Of a DNA stretch of 15,519 nt, positions 1 to 6,714 are shown piece after piece. The notes under the pieces are model-generated. The model was not told where the DNA came from and ran no database searches. It worked only from the letters and a program-made list of their open reading frames with translations. Positions within the stretch are counted from its first letter, which is position 1, and each line of letters opens with the position of its first letter. The DNA comes from Bacteroidales bacterium (lineage in GTDB: Bacteria > Bacteroidota > Bacteroidia > Bacteroidales > UBA932), in the NCBI GenBank assembly GCA_004552115.1, contig SFPH01000002.1, positions 1 through 15,519 of the forward strand, written 5' to 3'. The translations under genes and the position numbers were made by a program.

Positions 1-1176
1 CTCAGGGAGGAAGCCGCTTTCAAGCCAGGCATTCACAAGGCCTTCCTGAACCTTCACGCTCTGGTCCGGATATACCAGGTTCATAAGCGGGAACAGGCTC
101 CTGAAAGTGTCCCAGAAACCGGTGTCGGTGGTCATGTAGCCGGGGAGGACTTCCCCGTTGTAAGGGCTGTAATGAACCCTCTCGCCTTCAGCATTGACCT
201 CGGAAAGGTCGCGGGGGAAGAGGAGGGAGCGGTAGAGGCAGGAGTAGAATGTGCGGAGACGGTCAATGTTGTCGTCCTTTACGGCAATGCGTCCAAGCAC
301 CTCGTTCCACCTGTCCCGGCAGGCTGTCTTCACGTCATCAAAGGACTTGCCGTCGAGTTCGCGGAGATTGAGCTCGGCCTGCTCGGCGCTGATGAAGGAT
401 GATGCCACCTTGAGATTGACTTCCTGACCTCGCCTTGTCCTGAAGCCGACCATTGCGAGAGCGTGGTCCGCAGCGACTTCATTGCCCTCGGCAACATTGT
501 CCCCGTCAATCACGCTGAATGTCTCGAACGGGGTGTCGGACACGACTACGAACCAGTTGCGGAAATTCTCCGGAACTCCTCCGTGATTGTTCGTGGCATA
601 GCCTATCACCATATTCTTCTCAGGAATCACCTTCACGTACGAGCCATGCTGGTAAGCGTCAATGACGAGGTAGGAGGCATCCTTTTCCGGATAGGTGAGC
701 CTGAATGCGGCAGCCCTCTCGGTCGGAGCGATCTCCGCGACCACGTCGTGCTCGGCGAGATATACCCTGTAGTAGTAAGGGGTGGCAATCTCGGCCTTGT
801 GGGAGAACCAGCTGGCGCGCTCATTTTCGTCGAAAACCGGGCCGGTGGTCACAGGCATAAGGGAGAATGCGCCGTAATCATTGATCCAGGGGCTTGGCTG
901 ATGGGTCTGCTTGAGGCCCCTCATCCTCGTGGCGGTGTACTGGTAGGTCCAGCCGTCTCCGTTGCGCCCTGTCTGCGGAGTCCAGAAATTCATACCCCAT
1001 GGCATTGCCACTGCGGGATAGGTATTTCCGGTGGAAAGTTCGTAGGTGGATTCCGTGCCGACAAGGGTGCTGACCATCGAGACGGGATCCTCAACATAGG
1101 ACTGCGCCTTCTCCCCGCAACAGGAGGCGAGGAGTGAAGCGCAGGCTGCAATAAGAGTCAATCTTCTGAGTACCAT
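1..1176 (-). CDS. GH92 family alpha-mannosidase lipoprotein, N-terminal half (runs off the left edge)
   Basis: The first 392 codons of a GH92 exo-alpha-mannosidase, an enzyme family that removes terminal alpha-mannose from mannans and N-glycans in a calcium-dependent, inverting reaction. The start lies on the last base of the upstream stop codon (TAATG). The N-terminus has a basic, hydrophobic signal ending in LLASC, so it is probably a lipoprotein acylated at Cys19. Family hallmarks in the visible part are NTYPAVAMPWGMNFWTPQT near residue 51, THQPSPWINDYG near residue 91, the FYSCLYRSLLFPRDL segment, and TDTGFWDTFRSLFPL near the right end of the visible part, which corresponds to the conserved S/G-x-WDTFR region. 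These match the N-terminal beta-sandwich and the start of the (alpha/alpha)6 catalytic domain. The family usually runs to about 700-780 residues, so roughly half is missing, including the catalytic acid and base region. Active-site integrity and linkage specificity therefore cannot be judged. It is probably translationally coupled to the gene before it. Confidence 0.9.
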   Translation of the reverse strand, partial: MVLRRLTLIAACASLLASCCGEKAQSYVEDPVSMVSTLVGTESTYELSTGNTYPAVAMPWGMNFWTPQTGRNGDGWTYQYTATRMRGLKQTHQPSPWINDYGAFSLMPVTTGPVFDENERASWFSHKAEIATPYYYRVYLAEHDVVAEIAPTERAAAFRLTYPEKDASYLVIDAYQHGSYVKVIPEKNMVIGYATNNHGGVPENFRNWFVVVSDTPFETFSVIDGDNVAEGNEVAADHALAMVGFRTRRGQEVNLKVASSFISAEQAELNLRELDGKSFDDVKTACRDRWNEVLGRIAVKDDNIDRLRTFYSCLYRSLLFPRDLSEVNAEGERVHYSPYNGEVLPGYMTTDTGFWDTFRSLFPLMNLVYPDQSVKVQEGLVNAWLESGFLPE

Positions 1177-2798
1177 TATTTATCAAGCATTTTGATGAAG
1201 TATCCTCCAACTACTGAGCGGGCCTTGAAGCCGCGATAGTTCGGCTTGTCGGTGAACACCCAGTCAGACATAGGGACGCGGTCCACGGTCTCGTTCTCGA
1301 ACTTGTGGACAGGAGCGACAAGAGCCTCGAAATCGGCCCTGCTGTCAGCCATGGTGGCCGTCCAGAGTATCCAGTCGGTCTTGGTATATGTCTCGCGGCT
1401 GTCCAGAGGCAGTCCGTATTCGTTCTGCTTCGTAAGGTAATAGGCGATTTCCGTCTGTCTTACCTCGTCAGGGAAGATGTCGAGATCCAGAAGCTTGTCC
1501 CATACGAGATTGTATTTCTGGCTCCAGGTGCCGGGCTTGTCAAATGTCAGGCGGTAATGGTCACCGTCACCGGCCATCTTTATCCACTCGCCGGCAAGCT
1601 CGCGGGCCTTCGCCAGATAAGACTCGGCAATGTCTTCCTTTCCGAGCATATCGGCCATGTATCCGTATGAGGCAATGCCGAGAATGGCCTTGATGGAAAG
1701 GTTGGCATTGTGGGCGAAGTGGCCTGCAAAGTCATCCGTACAAAGCTGATTCTCAGGGTCCAGGCCGAATTTCTCAAGATACTGCACCCAGGTGGTGAGG
1801 GTCTCCCAATGCCTGAGGGCATAGTCTGCATTGCCCTTGTAATGACATACCGCGGCGGTGAGGGAAAGCATGTTTCCGGCCTCCTCGACAGGCATGTCCC
1901 CGCCGTAGGTCTGGCCGTTGGCAAGCGGATAGGTTCCCACATCGTGGGCAGGGAAAGGCTTGGTCCACTTTCCGCTCTCGCTGTAATAGTAGATATGGTT
2001 CATGAGGCCCTCTGCCAATACAGGATTGTAGAGGAGGAAGAGAGGAGCGGACGGATAGGTCACGTCCACGGTTCCGATGGAGCCGTTGCTGTTGTTCTCC
2101 TTCGAGAGCCAGAGAATGTCGCCCTGAGGGGACTCCACGAGCTTGTGGGCGTGGATGGCCTGACGATAGGCCAGGGCGCAGAGCTCCGCATATTTGCGGC
2201 CGCCGGCTTTCTCGGCATCAGCCATGAGCTGCCTGTCGAATGCATAGCAGCGCTTGACGAGGGAGGCTTCCTCCTTCATTGCCGCCTCAAACTGCTCCTC
2301 GATGGACGAGTCGCCCTTCCTGTTCCAGTATGGGCGGAGATTCTCCCCGAAATACTGGATCGAGTAAATGTCATCGTATCCGATCATTACGGAGCCCGCA
2401 GCCTTCTTCGAGAGGCCGAGAGTCTGGCATACGGCCATGCGGCCGTCATTGTTCTCGCCGGTATTGCCCACAGACTCAATGTCATTGCCATTCCTGAAGG
2501 CATTCCTGAGGTCAATGGCCCTGCCGACACCTGTGCTGGCATTTCCGGCCCGGGCAGCGAGGTAGAAATAGCCCCAGTCGATGCGGAGATCGTCTCCCTT
2601 CTTCGCAAGAATCTCCTGGCTCTTTGTGCCGGCCTTGAGATACTTGATATCGCCCTTCCGGTATGTCTCCGAGACAGTTTCCTGCCATCCCTTGTCGCAA
2701 GCCCACTTAGGGGAAGCCTCGAAATAGACTGACACCTCGTGGTCGGCACCGTCATTGGAGACGGCCTCGTAGCGGATATAGTTTACCGGACGGCTCAC
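1176..2798 (-). CDS. Glutaminase A-like protein (DUF4965/DUF1793), C-terminal fragment after a frameshift
   Basis: The large C-terminal part of a glutaminase A-like (GtaA; DUF5127-DUF4965-DUF1793) protein. The nominal start is a GTG at 2798 that reads as Val inside a conserved segment (LDLVSRPVNYI), so it is probably not a true start: the matching frame stays open upstream and encodes TCGPVDLRLSFTAPLF, typical family sequence. Recognisable motifs are HDVGTYPLANGQTYGGD (about residues 285-301), MPVEEAGNM (302-310), NQLCTDDFAGHFAHNANLS (350-368), GTWSQKYNLVWDKLL (423-437), GLPLDSRETYTKTDW (462-476) and ARSVVGGYF (526-534). These cover the helical (alpha/alpha) barrel domain. It has no signal peptide of its own. 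With the fragment encoded just upstream it would give a protein of about 830-850 residues, the usual size for Bacteroidota members. Fungal GtaA is a glutaminase, but many bacterial homologues sit in glycan loci and their substrate is not established. The gene ends in TAA overlapping the GH92 start by one base. Confidence 0.88.
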   Translation of the reverse strand: MSRPVNYIRYEAVSNDGADHEVSVYFEASPKWACDKGWQETVSETYRKGDIKYLKAGTKSQEILAKKGDDLRIDWGYFYLAARAGNASTGVGRAIDLRNAFRNGNDIESVGNTGENNDGRMAVCQTLGLSKKAAGSVMIGYDDIYSIQYFGENLRPYWNRKGDSSIEEQFEAAMKEEASLVKRCYAFDRQLMADAEKAGGRKYAELCALAYRQAIHAHKLVESPQGDILWLSKENNSNGSIGTVDVTYPSAPLFLLYNPVLAEGLMNHIYYYSESGKWTKPFPAHDVGTYPLANGQTYGGDMPVEEAGNMLSLTAAVCHYKGNADYALRHWETLTTWVQYLEKFGLDPENQLCTDDFAGHFAHNANLSIKAILGIASYGYMADMLGKEDIAESYLAKARELAGEWIKMAGDGDHYRLTFDKPGTWSQKYNLVWDKLLDLDIFPDEVRQTEIAYYLTKQNEYGLPLDSRETYTKTDWILWTATMADSRADFEALVAPVHKFENETVDRVPMSDWVFTDKPNYRGFKARSVVGGYFIKMLDK

Positions 2799-3625
2799 AA
2801 GGTCGAGATTGTCAAGGAAGAGAGGAGCGGTGAATGAGAGCCTGAGGTCAACGGGACCGCAGGTGGTGTTGCCTGGACGTCGGCCGATGTCTGCACGGCT
2901 GTCTTTTCGAGGGCGGTCTCCTTCTCGGCCTGAGTCTTGAGGCCGAAGTCTATCACGGCCAGTCCGCCGGTATTCTCGCAGGTGGCCGAGAGGACATTGC
3001 GGCCCGGCCTGAGAGCAGCCATGGCCTTCTTTCCGAGAGGCCTCACAGCATCGTGGTTGCAGGTATTGCCGGTATCCGCGATTTTCTCGCCGTTGATGTA
3101 GAACAAGGCCCTGTCATCATTGCTGAAATACAGATATACCTGACGCTCGGCCACATCCTGAGGAAGCTCGATCTCCCTCCTGACCCAGATGTTCCTGGAC
3201 TCCCAGAGGGTCTTGGCATATTTCTCGTCTGGGGTGCCGAAACTGCCTTCGCCGACCTTCCATCCGGCATCATTGTAGTCTGCGGATGTCCAGTCGCCCT
3301 TAGGCTCGGACTCGGTGTACCTGCCTTTCCAGCTTCCCTCCTGCGCCACCGGCACAAGGGTGAGAAGGTCGGAATCCTCGACGCCCATGAAACGATAGAC
3401 GTCCCCGTCCACCTTGAGGGCTCCGATGAGAGGAAATGCCTTCCCGGTCCAATGCTGGACCGAGGAATCATAGAGATGGTCGGAAGCGGACCATGCGCTT
3501 GTGTAAGGGTCAATGCTGACCAGCGGATAGGCCGGGGCCCTCAGGCTGTTGCTGACAACCGTCGTGTCGGTCCCGCAGGCCGAAAGGGCAGCAATTGACA
3601 ATGCAAGAATAAACGTATGTTTCAT
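2795..3625 (-). CDS. Glutaminase A-like lipoprotein (DUF4964 and DUF5127 part), N-terminal fragment ending at a frameshift
   Basis: A 276-aa frame that starts with a lipoprotein signal (LSAC, Cys17) followed by the DUF4964 signature LRAPAYPLVSIDPYTSAWS at about residues 29-47 and WTGKAFPLIGALKVDGDVYRF. Residues of about 100-230 form a galactose-binding-like beta-sandwich (WTSADYNDAGWKVGEGSFG, WVRREIELP, YFSNDDRALFYINGEKI). The family-like sequence holds up to AVQTSADVQA; the last 30 or so residues (TPPAVPLTSGSHSPLL onward) are out of frame and do not resemble the family. The frame ends at TGA, overlapping the nominal GTG of the C-terminal fragment by four bases. Reading one base differently near 2868-2872 joins the two parts as VQA-NTTCGPVDL. 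I therefore read this and the next fragment as one broken or mis-sequenced gene spanning 3625-1176. It starts 17 bases after the GH42-like gene, in the same apparent operon. Confidence 0.87.
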   Translation of the reverse strand: MKHTFILALSIAALSACGTDTTVVSNSLRAPAYPLVSIDPYTSAWSASDHLYDSSVQHWTGKAFPLIGALKVDGDVYRFMGVEDSDLLTLVPVAQEGSWKGRYTESEPKGDWTSADYNDAGWKVGEGSFGTPDEKYAKTLWESRNIWVRREIELPQDVAERQVYLYFSNDDRALFYINGEKIADTGNTCNHDAVRPLGKKAMAALRPGRNVLSATCENTGGLAVIDFGLKTQAEKETALEKTAVQTSADVQATPPAVPLTSGSHSPLLSSLTISTL

Positions 3626-3642
3626 ATCAGTTTTTGAATTGT

Positions 3643-5802
3643 TTACCAGGTGAATTCCACGCTGACCCCGTCAGGGTCATTGTCAAAGCGGAGGAGATAA
3701 GTGTGGCTCGCCTCATCCCAGCAGTCCGGGTCGAGAGCGTCCACCCCATTGACCTTCAGGCTTTCAGGAGCCTCCGGAAGCAATATCCTTGAGACATTTA
3801 CAGTCGAAACCGGGCTCTTCGCAATGTAGGAGAGTGACCTGCGGCCCGCCTCGACATTCTCCGCACGGCTTGCGGCGGCGAGAACCGAGGCCTTCTTCAG
3901 GCTGACCTTCGAGAGGTCAAGGAGGAGCCTCTGGGTTCCAGGCTGAATTTCAATTCCCTGATAGACAGGGAGTTCCGGATCATAAAGGTCAATGTACATT
4001 CCGTCGAGGCGAAGAGCATCGCAGGACACGCTCTCATCCATCACGGCAACGAGCTTGTACTGACCCCTTTCAAGGATGAAGTTGTTCTTCATCTCAATGC
4101 CGCCGTAAAGTTCTCCTACAGCGTCAATCAGGACCTTGTCCCCGCCCTCCGAGAGGACGAATTCCTTAGGGTCCTGGCGGATGATGCGTACGAGGCCCTT
4201 CCCGAAGGCATAGTCCCCTGCAGGTGCTCCGGCATCGATTCCCATAAGGGAGAAGAGATGGTCTGAGGCGGCGGCGTAGGAATTGCCGTCCCTGTTCCAC
4301 CACTCGGACACGGTCTGGAAAGGATCATTGTCCCTGCCGGCGTAGAGGAGGATACCGCCTTTCTTCACCCAGGCAGCGAGATACTCGTGGGCCTTCGGGT
4401 CAAGAGGCTTCATGTTGGAATATGTCATGATCAGGACCTTCGTGTCCGCAAGAGCCTTCTCGAAGCCGAGATTCTCGATATGGACAATGCTTACCGGCAC
4501 TCCCCTCTTGACAAGCGGCATCGCCATTCCGTAGAAATTGGAAAGCTGAGGGTCATCATAGCCCTCGTGAGTCGGGAACCTCTGGAACATCAGGGAGTTG
4601 CCCATCATCACGCTTACTCCGTGGGAGCCTGACACGACAGTCTCCGAGAGGGGCATCTGCTGGAGGGCATTGACCATGACCTGCATCATTGTCGCATAGT
4701 CGGAAGGTATGCGGATTTTCTCATTGGAGTCCTTGCTCTTGTTGTAGAGGCCGGTGTAGATGCGCTCCGGCCAAGGCATTATCTCGTAGCTGTCAATCTG
4801 AGGATAGAGGAGCTGGGCCGTGAATGTGGCCTGATAGTTCCTGCGGTAGTCCTCCCAGTCCCTCGGCCAGTCCTCTATCGGGTCGGTGAGGAACCAGACC
4901 TTGCGGCCGGTCGGCGCAGTCATCGAGGCCATGCATCCATACTCGAGGAATGCGGTCTCGAATACCCTCTCGCGTCTTACCCCGTTGAAATAATCCGGTT
5001 CACGGGATGTTCCCGTCCATACCTGGGCAATGTAGCCGTCCACGCAGGGAAGGGATGCGAGGCTGGCCTCGGGGCTTACAATCTGCCACTGGGAATAGTT
5101 GAGCAGGGAGTGGGTCGGGACATAGCACTTGATGTCGAGGCCCTTGCTGCGGCCATATTCCTTGGCATAGGTGAAGGTTTCGTCCAGAGCCCTGTAGTAG
5201 AGATGGTACTTGAGCTTGCTGGACATATATGTAGCCTCAGGAGACTCGTGCTGCGGCCTCCATTCGGTTCCGTAATATTCTTTCCATTCGCGCTTGAACG
5301 CTTCGCTGTAGCCGGAGCGGGCCCAGAACTCGGGCTCTTCAAGATATATGGATGTGATTCCGGCATCGATCACCCTCTTGATATGCTTCTCCTTGAAATA
5401 CTTCAGGTAGTTCTCTGTCGGGACAATGTAAGGCACCATGTGTCCGTGCCAGATGGTATCGCCCTTGGCATTGACCTGTCCCTCGTCAAGATGCCATTTT
5501 CCGTCCCATTTCCCGGTGAAATAGTCCTGGTACTCGCCCCAGGCGATTCCGGTCATGAAATCGACTTTGTATCCTCTCTCTTTCCAGGATGCGATTCTTT
5601 CCTCGACTGAGGATTTTCCGCGGCCCCTGTCGGACGGATTTCCCCCGACGCCGTAAACCATCACGGCATCTGCCCGATTGTCAATCTCCGGCATCCATCC
5701 CCTGGAAGTCTGAAATGTGGTTTTGGTATCGTCAGCGGCATTCCTCGGCCCTGCACAAGCTGCAATGGCCACAGCCGCCGCCAACAAACGAAAGATCTTC
5801 AT
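3643..5802 (-). CDS. Putative glycoside hydrolase lipoprotein, GH42-like TIM barrel with amidotransferase-like trimerisation domain
   Basis: A 719-aa protein with a signal ending in AIAAC (Cys16), probably a lipoprotein. Residues of about 40-350 look like a clan GH-A (beta/alpha)8 barrel: ITSIYLEEPEFW at 149-160 carries candidate acid/base glutamates (E156 or E158) at the end of a strand, and SYEIMPWPE at 338-346 carries a candidate nucleophile E340. Residues of about 385-500 resemble the class I amidotransferase-like domain of GH42 enzymes (ADTKVLIMTYSNMKPLDP, then AAWVKKGGILLYAG), which in GH42 and GH164 mediates trimer formation. The C-terminal part is beta-rich. I recognise the architecture but not the exact CAZy family; GH42, GH164 (beta-mannosidase) or an unclassified relative are all possible. 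A glycosidase acting on imported mannan-type fragments fits the GH76/GH92 context. The start is supported by AGGAAA two bases before the ATG. It is the first gene after the terminator at 5828-5875, so it probably begins a separate transcript. Confidence 0.7.
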   Translation of the reverse strand: MKIFRLLAAAVAIAACAGPRNAADDTKTTFQTSRGWMPEIDNRADAVMVYGVGGNPSDRGRGKSSVEERIASWKERGYKVDFMTGIAWGEYQDYFTGKWDGKWHLDEGQVNAKGDTIWHGHMVPYIVPTENYLKYFKEKHIKRVIDAGITSIYLEEPEFWARSGYSEAFKREWKEYYGTEWRPQHESPEATYMSSKLKYHLYYRALDETFTYAKEYGRSKGLDIKCYVPTHSLLNYSQWQIVSPEASLASLPCVDGYIAQVWTGTSREPDYFNGVRRERVFETAFLEYGCMASMTAPTGRKVWFLTDPIEDWPRDWEDYRRNYQATFTAQLLYPQIDSYEIMPWPERIYTGLYNKSKDSNEKIRIPSDYATMMQVMVNALQQMPLSETVVSGSHGVSVMMGNSLMFQRFPTHEGYDDPQLSNFYGMAMPLVKRGVPVSIVHIENLGFEKALADTKVLIMTYSNMKPLDPKAHEYLAAWVKKGGILLYAGRDNDPFQTVSEWWNRDGNSYAAASDHLFSLMGIDAGAPAGDYAFGKGLVRIIRQDPKEFVLSEGGDKVLIDAVGELYGGIEMKNNFILERGQYKLVAVMDESVSCDALRLDGMYIDLYDPELPVYQGIEIQPGTQRLLLDLSKVSLKKASVLAAASRAENVEAGRRSLSYIAKSPVSTVNVSRILLPEAPESLKVNGVDALDPDCWDEASHTYLLRFDNDPDGVSVEFTW

Positions 5803-5817
5803 AGTTTCCTATTTGTG

Positions 5818-5825
5818 CAAAGATA
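5818..5825 (-). promoter_or_regulatory. Possible Bacteroidota -7 promoter element (TATCTTTG)
   Basis: The minus strand reads TATCTTTG, a full match to the Bacteroidota -7 consensus TAnnTTTG, placed just after the T-runs of the terminator and 15 bases before the ATG at 5802. The -33 region has only T-rich sequence (TTTTTCCCC), not a clear TTTG. If used, the leader would be very short (roughly 10-12 bases). It would let the downstream glycosidase genes be transcribed independently of the SusCD unit. Eight-base AT-rich matches can occur by chance. Confidence 0.4.
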
Positions 5826-5827
5826 AT

Positions 5828-5875
5828 AAAAAAGGGGAAAAAGGGCGGCGCCAATGCGTGAAATGCCGCCGCCCC
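5828..5875 (-). terminator. Intrinsic (rho-independent) terminator after the DUF3823 gene
   Basis: On the minus strand GGGCGGCG (5874-5867) pairs with CGCCGCCC (5850-5843) around a 16-base loop, giving an eight-base-pair GC-only stem. It is followed at once by TTTTT, then CCCC, then TTTTTT. It lies 16 bases after the stop codon of the DUF3823 gene and ahead of the GH42-like gene. This is the standard layout of an intrinsic terminator. Partial read-through would let it act as an attenuator between the two halves of the locus. Confidence 0.75.
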
Positions 5876-5890
5876 GTATTTCATTTCCTG

Positions 5891-6700
5891 TTATGGAACA
5901 TTGACTTCAGCCACCTGGCTATAGTTCCAGCGTTTTGTTCCGGTTCCGCGAGGGGTGTCGTAGTTGATGCGGGCTGCGGCCCTGATGAACACCTTGCGGT
6001 TCGAAGGGATGGCGCCGAGAGATGTGATCTCGACAACTTCGCCGAGGTGCGCATCGAAGGATGCTCCGGCATACTCGATCTTGTTGCTCCATCTCTCATC
6101 GCGGTTGCGGTATCCCATGCTTGAGGAATAGCCCACGAAAAGCTGGATGTCGGTGATGTTGGCGAAAGCCGGGTCGAAGTCGCCCATCGGCTCGATGGCC
6201 TCCCTGAACGCATCCCTGGACACGCCGCGGGTTACCCTTACCTTGGCGGTAATCTTGCCGTTGCTGATCTGGGAGCTGAGGAGCTCGACGTTGAGGAACG
6301 GATCCACCACGAAGTTCACCTCCTTGCTGCCCTTGATGTGGGTGTTCACCGAATTGTCCTCGATCACGATTCCGTCGGATGTCTCGCGCACGATCGGAAT
6401 GAAAGGACCGTCAATGCGGATGTTGTAGTCTGCCTCGAAGAGCTTGGTGTTGCGGAATGTTCCGTCAGGCATGCAGTAGAAGTCCTGCGGATTGACATTG
6501 CCTTCCCATGAGGTCTCCATAAGCCTTACCCTGATTCCTTCGGAACCCTGGTCTGTCAGCACGGGGTTTCCATTCCTGTCAACCACCTTTCCGTAGAGGG
6601 TTTCCTCCGGAGCGTCATAGTTGTCAAGCTGGAAGAGGGAGCATGATGATGCGAGGAGCGCCGCTCCAAGCAATACAATATTCTTGATTGTTCTTTTCAT
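5891..6700 (-). CDS. DUF3823 family surface glycan-binding lipoprotein
   Basis: A 269-aa lipoprotein with the signal MKRTIKNIVLLGAALLASSC (Cys20) and a typical Bacteroidota linker. Residues of about 33-125 form a carboxypeptidase-regulatory-like beta-sandwich (LYGKVVDRNGNPVLTDQG, then GTFRNTKLFEADYNIRI), and residues of about 128-269 form the second DUF3823 domain (NFVVDPFLNVEL near 128-139, ITAKVRVTRG, IFVG-like strand, NKIEYAGASF, VFIRAAARINY). DUF3823 proteins are found directly after susC/susD in PULs, several of them for alpha-mannan, and act as accessory glycan-binding proteins on the cell surface. It follows the SusD gene by 14 bases and is the last gene before the terminator. No catalytic motif is visible. 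Confidence 0.88.
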   Translation of the reverse strand: MKRTIKNIVLLGAALLASSCSLFQLDNYDAPEETLYGKVVDRNGNPVLTDQGSEGIRVRLMETSWEGNVNPQDFYCMPDGTFRNTKLFEADYNIRIDGPFIPIVRETSDGIVIEDNSVNTHIKGSKEVNFVVDPFLNVELLSSQISNGKITAKVRVTRGVSRDAFREAIEPMGDFDPAFANITDIQLFVGYSSSMGYRNRDERWSNKIEYAGASFDAHLGEVVEITSLGAIPSNRKVFIRAAARINYDTPRGTGTKRWNYSQVAEVNVP

Positions 6701-6714
6701 GATCTTCTTTGGTA

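Noticed and set aside
463..1137. A 224-codon plus-strand frame at the left end
   Set aside because: The minus strand here encodes a well-conserved GH92 protein starting at 1176, so this is its shadow.
1710..2732. A 340-codon open frame on the plus strand
   Set aside because: It is antisense to the glutaminase-like C-terminal part, which has strong family motifs; the plus-strand translation has none.
2795..2798. GTGA overlap as a genuine two-gene translational coupling
   Set aside because: The GTG falls inside a conserved family segment and the frame upstream of it also encodes family-like sequence, so a frameshifted single gene explains it better.
2860..2880. Programmed ribosomal frameshifting at the split gene
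   Set aside because: No X-XXY-YYZ slippery site, homopolymer run or clear stimulating structure is seen at the junction.
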